This document shows, one piece after another, positions 1 to 11,210 of a DNA stretch of 64,000 bases (its first letter is position 1; the number at the start of each line of letters is the position of its first letter). The stretch is from positions 1 through 64,000 of the forward strand of contig JAHFWL010000228.1 of the NCBI GenBank assembly GCA_021292165.1, written 5' to 3'. Under the pieces are notes generated by a model. It was not told where the DNA came from. It was given only the letters and a program-made list of their open reading frames with translations, and ran no database searches. Position numbers and translations under genes: made by a program. Source of the DNA: Shinisaurus crocodilurus (taxonomy: Eukaryota; Chordata; Lepidosauria; Squamata; Shinisauridae).

Positions 1-1139
1 AGGGAGGAGGAGGAGGAGGGGAGGAGGAGGAGGAGGAGGAGGAAGGAGGAGGAAGAGAGGAGGAGGAGGAAGAGGAGGAAGAGAGGAAGAGGAGGAGGAG
101 GAGGACGAGGAGGAAGAGGAGGAGAGGAGGAGGAGGAGAGGAAGGGAGGAGGGAGGGGGAGGAGGAGGAGGAGGAGGAGGAGGAGGAAGAGGAGGGAGGA
201 GGAGGAGAGGAGGAGGAGGAGGAGGAGGAGAGGGAGAGGAGGAGGAGGAGGAGGAGGAGGAGGAGGAGGAGGAGGAGGAAGAGGAGGAGGAGGAGGAAAG
301 AGGAGGAGGGGAGGAGGGGAGGAGGAGGGGAAGAGGAGGAGGAGGAGAGGAGGAGGAGGAGGAGAGGAGGAGAGAGGAGGAGGAGGAGGAGGAGGAGGAA
401 GAGGAGGAGGGGGGGAAGAGGAGGAGGAGGAGGAGGAAGAGGAGGGGAGGAGGAGGAAGAGGAAGAGGAGGAGGGAGGAGGAGGAGGAGAGGAGGAAGAG
501 GAGGAGAGGAGGAGGAAGAGGAGGAGGGGAAAGAGGAGGAAGAGGAGGAGGAGGAGGAGGAGGAGGAGGAGGCGGAGGAGGAGGGAGGAGGAGGAGGAGG
601 CGGAAGAGGAGGAAGAGGAGGAGAGAGAGGAGGAAGAGGGGAGGAGGAGAGGAGGAGGGGAGGGAGGAAGAGGAGGAGGAGGAGGAGGGGAGAGGAGGGG
701 AGGAGGAGAGGAGGAGGGAGGAGGAGGAAGAGGAGAGGAGAGGAGGAGAGAGGAGGAGGAGGAGGAGGAGGAAGAGGAGGGAGGAGGAGGAGGAGGAAGA
801 GAGGAGGGAGGAGGAAGAGGAGGAGGAGGAGGAGGAGGAGGAGAGAGGAAGAGGAGGAGAGGAGGAGAGGAGGAGGAGGAGGAGGAGGAGGAGGAGGAGG
901 AGGAGGAGAGGAGGAGGAAGAGGAGGAGGAGGGGAAAGAGGAGGAGGAGGAGGAGGAGGAGGAGGAGGAGGAGGAGGAGGAGGAGGAGGAAGAGGAGGAG
1001 GAGGAGGAGGAAGAGGAGGAAGAGGAGGAGGAGGAGAGAGGAGGAGGAGGGGAGGAGGAGGAGGCGGAGGAGGAGGAGGAGGAGGAGAGGAGGAGGAGGA
1101 GGAGGAGGAGGAGAAGAGGAGGAGGAGGAGGAGGAGGAG
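1..1139. repeat. (AGG)n polypurine tract
   Basis: More than 1.1 kb made of AGG/GAGG/AAGAGG units. I find only four pyrimidines in it, all C (106, 573, 601, 1065). It runs to the left edge, so the true length is unknown. It lies left of PSTPIP2 exon 3, presumably in intron 3, where the transcribed sense would be a polypyrimidine. Confidence 0.97.
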
Positions 1140-1140
1140 T

Positions 1141-2035
1141 GGATGCCACTGCCTGCTTGCTCACTGGCTCTCTGCTTGTCAAGGAAACAGGCAGTAGGAA
1201 TGAGGAGAAAGAGGAGGAGGAGATGGCTTATGGCAGTGAGAAGGTAGACTCACCGAGGGAGGGGACCCATTGAGGGCGTGTTGCCCACGGGCCCTCAGAA
1301 GCCCGGAGCCGGCACTAGACAATGGCCACGAGTTCTTCTGAACCCAAAGCCGCCACGGGACCTCAGACTTCCGCCCTCGCAAGATGGCGCTCTCTCTGTC
1401 CCACCACCGCACAGCAGAAGCTGCCATCTGGGGCAACAAGTGGACCTGATGCGTGTCAGCTGGCCCTAAGCCACATCCGTTGCTCGTTATTTCCACGAAA
1501 CCAGAAACTAATTTCTGGGCATGGAGAAGTCTGATTACTGGCATGGCTAACATGGGCAGATTTTTTTTTCAAGAAACTGGAGTTACCCGGCACAGTTTTC
1601 ATTTTAGTGAGCGCTTTTCCATGCAATATGACCTCACGCTTACTTTCACTACCTCCTATGGACTTTTAAAACTGAGGTCACACTGCCATCCAAATTCTAG
1701 AACAACAACAGAATTTTCCACAAGGAGTGCTTCCAGACAAGGCTCTTATTATGGAATCCTCCTGCCTCATTCACAGAATTCTACTCGGGGTCCAGACAAC
1801 AGTGTCTTCTATTTGTAACCCTCCCATGTTTTCCCAGCGCCTTTTCCGTCTTTTTTGTTACCGGAGAAAGTCAGTGAAGATGGGATAGGTACACAATGCC
1901 TTTTGATTTGTAGTGCTATGAGCCGTCTGTCTGGAAGCACCATTAGTGGGTGGTTCTTCCCCGGATGAGTGATATTCAACCAGTTCTGGAGCGGGGCGGC
2001 ACTCCCTTTATAGGATCAGGTTAATAGTTTGGGAA
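1141..2035. other. stretch with no recognised feature
   Basis: Mixed-composition DNA with no exon or repeat I can name. Short open frames here show no family signature. Confidence 0.5.
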
Positions 2036-2450
2036 TTGTCTTGCATCCAGCACTGTCACTGGAGGCAGAGGTGGCCTCGGTGGCACGGAGCACCTGTTAT
2101 CAGCCTAGACCAATATTCCAGCTATGATCCTATCTGGCCTAGCTACAGTTATCTATGCTCTGATAACCTCTCGTTTGGATTACTGCAATGCGTTACACGT
2201 GGGGCTGCCTTTGAAAATGGTCCAGAAATTTCAGCTGGTCCAAAATAGGGCAGCGAGATTATTAATGGGGACTGGCCAATATGATCATACAGTATTATGA
2301 CAGTGCTTTATGATCTTCACTGGCTGCCGGTCCAATGCTGAGGCCAAATCAAAGTGCTGGTACAAAGCCCTAAATGGCTTGGAGCCGGGTTACCAGAGGG
2401 CTCGTCTGCTTCCATATATACCTGCCCAGAACCATAAGTTTATCCTCAGA
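2036..2450 (+). pseudogene. L2-type LINE reverse transcriptase C-terminal fragment
   Basis: With frameshifts it reads SRLDYCNALH..., then LQLVQNRAARLLMGTGQYDH and DLHWLPV, the post-catalytic part of an L2-clade RT. It ends just before a CR1 copy in the opposite orientation. Confidence 0.75.
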
Positions 2451-2583
2451 GGCCCTTCTCTGGGTGCCCTCTCCAAATGCGGTAAGGCGGGTGGCTACTT
2501 GTCCTGCCCCTGCTGGAGGACTCCTCTTGAGGAGGAACTAGAGCTCCCAGAGATAGATGCCATTGAACCGTCCCTGTCAGAAT

Positions 2584-3118
2584 CATAGAATCATAGAAAA
2601 GTAGAGTTGGAAGGGGCCTACAAGGCCATCGAGTCCAACCCCCTGCGCAACGCAGGAATCCAGGTCAAAGCATCCCTGACAGATGGCTGTCCAGCCGCAC
2701 CTTGAATGCCTCCAGAGTGGGAGAGCCCACCACCTCCCTAGGTAGTTGATTCCATTGTCTTATTGCTCTGACAGTCAGGAAATTTTTCCTGATGTTTAGG
2801 TGGAATCTAGGTTCCTGTAACTTAAGCCCATTATTCCGTGTCCTGCAAACTGGGATGAACGAGAAGAGATCTTTGCCCTCCTCTGTGTGACATCCCTTCA
2901 AATACTGGAAGAGTGCGATCATATCTCCCCTCAGTCTCCTCTTCTGAAGGCTTAAACATGCCCAGTTCTTTCAGTCTCTCCTCATAGGGCCTTGTTTCCA
3001 GTCCCTTTATCATCCTTGTTGCCCTACTCTGAACCCTCTCCAGTTTGTCTACAATCTACATCCTTCTTAAAGTGTGGTGCCCAGAACTGGAAGCAGGACT
3101 CAAGATGAGGCCTAACAG
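2584..3118 (-). mobile_element. CR1 LINE 3' end
   Basis: On the minus strand this reads as the tail of CR1 ORF2 (WAPHFKKDVD..., MIKGLETRPYEERLKELGMF, FHLNIRKNFLTV, WNQLPREVVGSPTLEAFKV) with frameshifts. It ends in the CR1 terminal repeat atgattctatgattct. It is 5'-truncated. Confidence 0.9.
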
Positions 3119-3159
3119 GTGATGGAGAAGATGGCCCCCTACCTGAACCCTCTCCAGGG

Positions 3160-3697
3160 TAGGAGCCTGGACCAGGAGGAGCCTGGACCCTTGGGGGGAG
3201 ATGCTTCGGGCCCCCCAGGAGCACTGTCGCCTCAAGCGGCAGGCAAGCAGGGCTCCTGGTGAGAAGGGTGTTCGCTTGCAGAGAAGGACTGCTCGGGAGA
3301 CAGTGACGGGAGACAGTGACTCCTCATGAGTAGGACTCTGACCAGAGAGCTCTAAAAATACTGCAGCTGAGCCTTGGGTGGGGCTCAGCAGGCTCTGGCG
3401 TTAAAAGTCTCCAGTGTCTGCCTGTTATTCAGCACCTTCTGCCTGTTTCCCAGCTCTTGCCTTGATGACTGATGACCCTGATCCCCTTAGACTCCTGCTT
3501 GACTCCGCTTTGGGATTGTGTAATGAATCTGACTGCTTAACCGTGCTTTGACCTCTGCTTGACCGTGCCTGCCTCCTCCCTGACTGCTTGACTGTTTGCC
3601 TGTGTTGTGACCTTGCTTTTTGGACTGCCCATAACTCAAAGTCTCCTTCTGTCGAGGCAGGACACTGCTAAGGAGAGGGCCTTTTCAGTGGTGGCTA
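3160..3697. other. unassigned repeat-like DNA
   Basis: No gene is seen. The section 3430-3640 is a run of degenerate tgcctg/gactgcttgac units and may be part of an LTR or satellite-like element. Positions 3650-3697 resemble an L2 fragment. Confidence 0.3.
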
Positions 3698-4057
3698 CAG
3701 AGCTGGGGTGCAAAACCTCCGGCCCAGGGGCCAAAACTGGCCTGCCTGGGCTCCCAATCTGGCCCTCTGGGATTCCTGAGAAAGCCCCGCCTCTTCCCCT
3801 GGCACCACCCTCTTTCCTCCAAGACTCGAGTGGTTTCTCAGCTCTTGCATGTTTTTTTCACCCCTTCCAAAAGGTTGAAATACCTCTCCTAAAGCTTAGC
3901 TATCGGCAGTAAGAGCTTTAAGCTAAAATACGCTGGCATTTTAAAATATTTTTGCCCTGACCCTTTCGCCTTTGGCCCGCCCTCTTTTGCTTTCAGCCTG
4001 GCCCGCCACTGCAATGCAGCCCCAACGAGCTTTCGCTGAAAGAGCTTCCCACCCCTG
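3698..4057 (+). mobile_element. hAT-like MITE, 'aggtcgggaag' family (copy 1)
   Basis: An about 360-bp non-coding element ending cttcccacccctg, with internal words shared with copies at 15172-15512, 51166-51525 and 62880-63125 (taagagctttaagctaaaata, ggttgaaatacctctcctaa in parts). It ends 65 nt before the PSTPIP2 exon 3 donor. Confidence 0.6.
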
Positions 4058-4122
4058 GTGCACAGGTCAAGCCAAAGGAGTTTTTTAAAAAATCGCAATT
4101 TTAAGGAAACGCACTGACTCAC

Positions 4123-4200
4123 TTCAGCTCTGTCTGCCCACAGGGCTTCTTCCTTGATAAGTTGATAAGGTCCTTCCCATATCTTTCTTCGATTGAAGCC
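4123..4200 (-). CDS. PSTPIP2: PSTPIP2 coding exon 3
   Basis: This 78-nt exon lies between a gcaacag acceptor and a gtgagt donor. In phase it reads ASIEERYGKDLINLSRKKPC then GQTEL, matching human AAIEERYGKDLLNLSRKKPC. The intron to exon 2 is 1174 nt long. Confidence 0.93.
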
Positions 4201-6162
4201 CTGTTGCACAGCAAGAAAAGAGGTTAGAGGGAATGGGTATAAAAGGAGGGAGAGAGGGAAGGAGGGGCATTTTGGCTAAAGGGTCATTAGTATATTGCTG
4301 AGGAAAGCTCCTGGGAAGCAACTGACTGCTGTCTTGGTTGCCCTGAAGCCCTGGTGGCATTATCAGAACATGCCACAACAACAGAAGAGTGAGCCTAAGG
4401 TTAGCCAGTAATATTAAGAGTGCTAGCAGTAGTAATAGTACCAGCAGTAGTAGCATTTACAAAGCCAACTGGGGAAGGAAAGGGGAATGAAGGACAGAGG
4501 AGATGCCAAAGGTGCACTGAGAACAAAATATTAAAGGCCCAAAGCCTTTCTAGTCCTAAGCCACTTCTTCTGGGGTAACCAACTCAGTCTCTTCAAGGGT
4601 CCGCTGAAACAATCTGATAAGAGTATTGACCAACAACTTGAGTTCTGTTGGGCCTTAACAGTTTGTTCTCAGTGCAATTTTGACATCTCTCTACTTCAAC
4701 CCAAGAGTCAAGTGGCGTTGTTTTGAGAGGAAATGAAGAGAGGCACCCAAGAAGGAAGATGAAGTAAAAAACCGAGAAGGCCGTGACTATCGACAGAGCC
4801 AAGCACTCAAGAGAAAGTGGCTTCTTCCAAGCCAAAAGGGCTAATATTTCCCCCCAGAAACAAGACAAGTCAGTCCAGTCTGAAGCTGCCTTAGCTCCAG
4901 GAACTCCACTAAAAATGGGGAAATATAAATTGTGAAGCCCTCCAAAGAGAGACTGGGTATATTGGGTATCTGGGTACAGATACTGAGCTTCACGGAAAAA
5001 ATCTAATGAGCAAGGTCAAGGTAATTTTTTTTTGCCTTCGACCACTTATAAGAGTAACTGTCAAGTGGACTGCTGGGAAAGCTTTTGGGTCAAGAGTAGC
5101 TGGGAATGAATATGGAGCTCCCATCACAGGGAATTGATGGAGCGGGGGCTGAAATACTCTTTTAGGTATTTCCAAGGCACATCTACCACGATATTATTAA
5201 ATTTAAACCAGTTTGAAACTGGGAAAGGATCAAAGAGGCTTCCTGGCAGTCAAAGATCATGAAGAAACTTGATTGTTCTGGAGCAGGAGTTAATGTCCAA
5301 CAACACCTAGAGGGCACCAGGTTCTCCAACCCTGTTGTAAATAATCTTCAACAATTTCAGAACAAGACACATACCTCTCCTTCAAAAAATCTTCAAATTC
5401 TTTGCAGTTCTTCCTGCCATCATTGAGGTGTTGGACAATACTGTCGTATCCGGCTGTGCTGATCAAATCTGTAGTCTAAAGAAAGAGTTTGAAAGACTTA
5501 TTTAGAAAAAAATAGACTGTTCTCAATGTTATGCAGAGCAGATGGAGGCAACCATAGGCCAGGCTACATTTTGGGTTTTGAAACCATGTGGGGATGATTC
5601 TTCAAATTACTCCCATGTCCAACAACACCATGAAGGGTTCACAACAGGGCTAGAGAACCTGGTGCCTTCCAGATGTTGTTGGGTGTTGACTCCCATCAGC
5701 CCCAGCCAGTATGGCCAATGATCAGGGATGATGGGAGCTGCAGTTCATTATTGGGAGGGCGGCCACATATTCCCCACCCCCAGTTTACAGACATAGCCAT
5801 ACTTCAGAAGTCCCAGCCTCAGTTTCCATTCTGTAAATCGGGCATGATCATGACTTGTCTCGTGTGCATGTTGTGAGGCCGCCCCAGAGAAGAGCCCTGA
5901 AACTTTTTGAAAGATTGAAACCACAAAGGAGGGCAAATGGAGGAGGGGCACAGGCACACTGCCCACGCTAAAAGAAGGCTGCAGAAAATAGTGTCCTTAG
6001 AGAGCGCAAAAAAAAAAAAAAAAGATAGCACCTCCCATATGAGCCCACCTGCTCATGGAGATGTGCAAAAGAGACCCTGATTTGACTCCCCTCTAGTCTT
6101 ATCTGTTTTTCTCTTTTTATTGCTCACTGCTCCAGAATCTGCTTGATGTGGAGCGGAATACA

Positions 6163-6195
<33 letters not shown>

Positions 6196-9100
6196 AATCT
6201 TTAGTGTTTGTATTAGGGGAGGGCTTCTTTCTCTCTTTCTTAACCAGTATTTCAATGGGGTGTCCCTGGATATGCAGAAACCATGCACCTCTCTCAGTGG
6301 TCCTGTTCCACTGCTGAACTGGTAGACACAGGAGCACAGACATCACCATTAGAGGGAAGAAGCAGCACCTGCAACAAAATGTTGCAGCGCAGCAACGTTT
6401 CTATTTATTTATTTATTATATTTATGCCCCGCCTTTTTTCCTGCAAGGAACCCAAGGTGGCTTACATAATCCCCTTCCTCCACTCCATTTTATCCTCACA
6501 ACAACCCTGTGAGGTAGGTTAGGCTGAGAGCCAGTGACTGGCCCAAAGTCACCCAGTGAGCTTCATGGCGAGTGGGGACTAGAACCCGGATCTCCCGAGT
6601 CCCAGTCCAACACTCTCACCATCTACGCCCCACTGGCTCTCAGTCTAGCCTGCCATGCCCTCTCCTGAGGTTACTCCATTCTATTACCCCTACCTAGTTT
6701 TCCCCGACCGACACGGGAGAATGCTCAGACCCACTTTTTCCTGAAGTGTTTTGTACTTCTGCAAACACGGGGTTCCCCCACAAGCCTGCTGATATCTCCC
6801 AGACAGAGGGTGCCCGTTTTTTTGGCTATGTCAGCAGGATCCCGTTCGGGTGAATAGCTTGCAATTGTATATAAGGTTTACTCCCATCTGAGAAGTGGTA
6901 GTAGTACTACCCCAAACGCAAGCTGCAGGAGAAAGGAATAAGAGAAGTGGGCGCTGCTTTCACACAGAATGTGATTTCAACACCATTGATGCAAGGTGGA
7001 CCCCGGGTAGAGGAAGTGAACGGCGGGAGGGAGCTGAGAAATGAAGAGCCTCTGGGGGTCTTTTTTCCAAAGTGCACTGGAGCATTTGCAGTGGCCTACC
7101 GAGGAGTGAATCCCACACGGGGCAGTAGATGGGCACACCCAGCTCAAGATGGACAAACTTCTCCAAAGCCACGCCATGCCAGTGGGCCCTGGATACTAAT
7201 ACAGTCATGCCTTGGATTGAGAGCATAATTCGTTCCGGAAACGTGCTTGTAATCCAAAACACTTGTATATCAAAACGAAATTCTCCCCAAAAAATATGTA
7301 CAGAGATTTTAAATTTAAGCCGTACTACAGTACTTGTATTGCAAGACGTCGCTTGTATATCAAGTAAAAAATAAATAAATATTTAAAAATTTGCTTGTCT
7401 TGCAAAACGCTCTCAAACCAAGTTACTTACAATTTATTTTATTTTATTTATCATATTTATACCCCACCTTTTTTCCTGAAAGGAATCCAAGGCGGCTTAC
7501 ATAATCCTCCTCTCCATTTTATCCTCACAACAACCCTGTGAGGTAGGTTAGGCTGAGAGTCAGTGACTGGCCCAAAGTCACCCAGTGAGTTTCATGGCCA
7601 AGCGGGGACTAGAACCCGGATCTTGCACAAGAAACACAATTCTTTCCTAAGCTCAGCCTTCCCCAACTTGGTGCCCTCCAGACCTGTGGGACTGCAACTC
7701 CCATCATTCCCAGCCAGCTGGGGAGGCTCCATTTGCTGCTCCACTTCAGGGAGCAAAAGGTCTTGGAGTGGCCGTGGGCATAAGCTAAGCACCTCTGATT
7801 GTGTGGATACAACGGGCAGCCAAGCCAAACGCTCAATGGGGGAAACGTCTTAACTGAGCAGGGGAACGCTTCCCTTTTAGTCCCTCGGGACTCTGCTCAA
7901 GCCCAGCCAGTAGAAAGATCAGGGGTGGTGCTAGGTACCGAAAGGATCCAGTCCTCAGGTCCACAGGACAAAAAATATATATCACAGATTTGCATATGCT
8001 AATTTACATATGCTCTAAAGCAGTGTTCTCCAACCTTGGGTCCTCAGATGTTCTTGGCCTACAACTCCCAGCATAGCTGGCTGGGGCATGCTGGGAGTTG
8101 TCGGCCAAAAACATCTGGGAACCCAAGGTTGGAGAACACTGCTCTAAAGTGTGTGTGTGCTTGTCTGTCTGTCTGTCTTTAAAGGACCCTGTCTCCTAAG
8201 GACACCCCTATTTGTAAAAAGGGGTACATGGACAGTGGAGAGGAGGGCATTCAATTTTAGAAAAAAAACATCAGGCAGAAAGGTTCAAGGGTGGGCAGCA
8301 GGAGGTGAAGCACACGTGGGCAAAAGCCAGGTAATCCAGGGGGACCAGATGCAACAAAGATCATCTGGGCCCCCTGGACCTCTCTTTCAGCAAGTGCCCC
8401 TAGACAGCAGGGTGGGGGGCAGATGGTCTCCCAAAGATTCAGGGCTCCAAATGAAACATTTGGGGTTCCTGCCCTAGTAGGCCACCCTCTAACAACGCCT
8501 CTGAGAAGGATGAATTCCAATATTACCAAAAGAACTACGGGCCGGTGCATACATGAGCTCGGCACTGTACTGTACACACCGCATGTACAGGAGTGAGCTT
8601 CAAGAACTCCAAGACCCACACAACCCTAACAGATAAATGCTTCTTATGACCAGAAGCCTATGTAAATACAATCCGTGCCACCAAAAACTCAGGGTTAACA
8701 GTTTATGTGGGGCAGGACATACTTATGAATGCCTTTTTGTAGGCCTTGATACATACAAGGTGTTCCAAGCAAGCTGGAGAAGATGAACTTTCCGCCGTGT
8801 GAAGAACGCACACACTGGGGATGTGTGTGAGCCAGATCAAAGTGTCCTTCCACACCTTAAAACAGGCTTCCCCAACCTCGCGCCCTCTCTGGACCTGCTG
8901 GACTACAACTCCCATCATGCCCAGCCAGCCCCAAAGAGTCCTGCCACACCTTAAAGCAGCCCTCCTCAACCTGGTGTCCCCCCGGTCCCGGATCTGCTGG
9001 ACTACAACTCCCACAATCCCCAGCCAGCTGCCCCAACACATCTGGAGGGCACAGGGTTGGAGAAGGCTGCCTTAAAGCCTAACATGTTTATTGTGGCCTG

Positions 9101-11173
9101 ACCTTCTCCGAGCCACAGTCTCTCTCACCAGTCGCCAGTGAGCTGCCAGGCAATGCGGTGGGCTTGTCACGCTGACGAGTTCCCTTAAAAGAGTCTAATT
9201 TCCTCAAAAGCTTATGCAAGGGTGAGGTTGCAGCTTTATCCGCCATGTAAAAAACCACGGTTCCTGCGACCCGGAGTGCTTCTCATGACAGCCTAAGAAC
9301 CAGAGATCCTCTTTCCATGTTATCTCAAAAGCTTCAAGGATGCAAATCATTCAAGGCAAGTGGAATGTAAAGCACCGCTGACAGAAAGGCAACTCTGTTT
9401 CAGATCCCTTTCTTTACCTGCAAGATCGTTCGTTGCGAAGTATAGATACAGGCCTGTGGCTCACGCTGGCTCAGCTTGTCTGAGTGTGGAAAGCTAAGCA
9501 GGGTCAGGCCTGGTTATTACTTGGTTGGGACGGGGAGACCCCTCCTCTAGTTTCCTGCATTGAGCAGGGGGTTGGACTCGATGGCCTTGTAGGCCCCTTC
9601 CAACTCTATGATCTATGAAATCTATGAAAACACTGACGTTAGCAGGATGACATATGAGAGGTGCTATTTAGAGCAGCATGAAAGAAACAAAACCACCTCC
9701 ACAGCTAGTTGGGAACGGCCACAGCTGAGTGGCAGCGCGCTAGTTTTAACCTATAAAGCCTTTGACAGCTCGGGAACACAATACTCTCCCAACCTGAAAC
9801 TACCCAGACACTACGGTCAACATCTGAGCCTTCCTCCAAGTGCCACCTCCGAGGGAGGCTCGGATGGTGGCAACAAGGGAGAGGGCCTTCTCGGTGGCAG
9901 CCCCCCCCCCCATATATGGAATGCTCTCCCCACTGAGGCCTGCCTGGCGCCACCTGTGCCAACTTTTTTGGCACCAGGTTGACTGCCCCCTTCTCCCAGG
10001 CATTTAATGGCACCTAAGAGTATTTAATGGCATGACAGGGCATTTATGTCAACTGCTTTTAACCGGTCTAGTTGCACCAAAATTGTTCTAGCTGTTAAAT
10101 TGTGTGTGGGGTTTTTAAAAATTTTGTATATTGGGAAAATGTTGTGCTGTTTTTACTGTATTTGTGCACTGTGTGTTATGAACTGCCGTGAACCGCCCAG
10201 AGAGCTTCGGCTCTTGGCGGGCATAGAAATGAAATAAATAAATCCCGCGCATGCAGAAGGTCCCAGACTCAGGCAGGGAAAGACCCTTCTCTATGCAAGA
10301 TGGCAGAGAGCTACTGCCAGAGTAGACCACCCTCCTTCAACCTGGTGCCCTGCAGATGTGTTGGACTGCAACACCCAGCCAGATCGGAGGAGGTTGATGA
10401 AGGTCTACTGATCCTTAAAACAGCCCTTGGAGCAGAGCTGGCTGGGACATCCTGGGAGTTGTAGGCCAAAAACATCTGGGGACCCAAGGTTGGAGAACAC
10501 TGCCTTGGAGGTACACAAGTACCTTCCAGGTGAGACCTTCATTGTGCAATCGCCCTGCCTCACCCACCAAGTTTTACAGGGGGGTCCAGTCACCTACGTC
10601 TGCTATTTGTACCCCTCCAGTGTCTTCCAGCCGCTCCGATGCCTTTAATAGCAACTCGATCTGCACATATTAGCAGATAATCATGCTTATCTCCACACAG
10701 GAGAAAGTTTCATCCACTGATTACAGCCGATCAAGCTGGAGTTAAAGGCACAGGAGCAGGCCAGGGTTGTTGTTTTATGTTCAGCTGGCAATCCTCATAG
10801 CCCACAATCTCATTCCATAACTCAGCCCCCAGGGGAAAAAAGTAGCATCGAAAGAGCCACATTGGCTCTCCACTTGGCTTGGCATTAATGCTCCTGGAGA
10901 GGCAAGCAAATTTCAGCCGTGATGCACCAGGTTAGTGTCACTCTCACAGCATGAGCATCGTGCCAGCATCGTTGGGAGCTCCTCACCAGCGCTGGAGGCA
11001 GAAAGGCGAGTGTAAATCTTGAGGCCTGGGATGCATCTAGGTCACTATCTGTGGCACAGCTATAAACAGAAATAACCCCAGAAAAGCTATTTGCAGGAAT
11101 ATCTGCAGGAAATGGAGATAGGCAATTTCAAGGTGAAAAGCCAGCCGCTGATGAGTCCTTGATGTAGCAGCAG

Positions 11174-11210
<37 letters not shown>

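Noticed and set aside
1..1139. Glu/Gly- or Lys/Arg-rich coding repeat
   Set aside because: It is an intronic purine tract in PSTPIP2 with frame-breaking unit changes throughout.
9451..9540. 5S rRNA gene
   Set aside because: Only part of 5S is present, diverged, lacking its 3' end and fused to a CR1 tail; several dispersed copies exist. It is a SINE.
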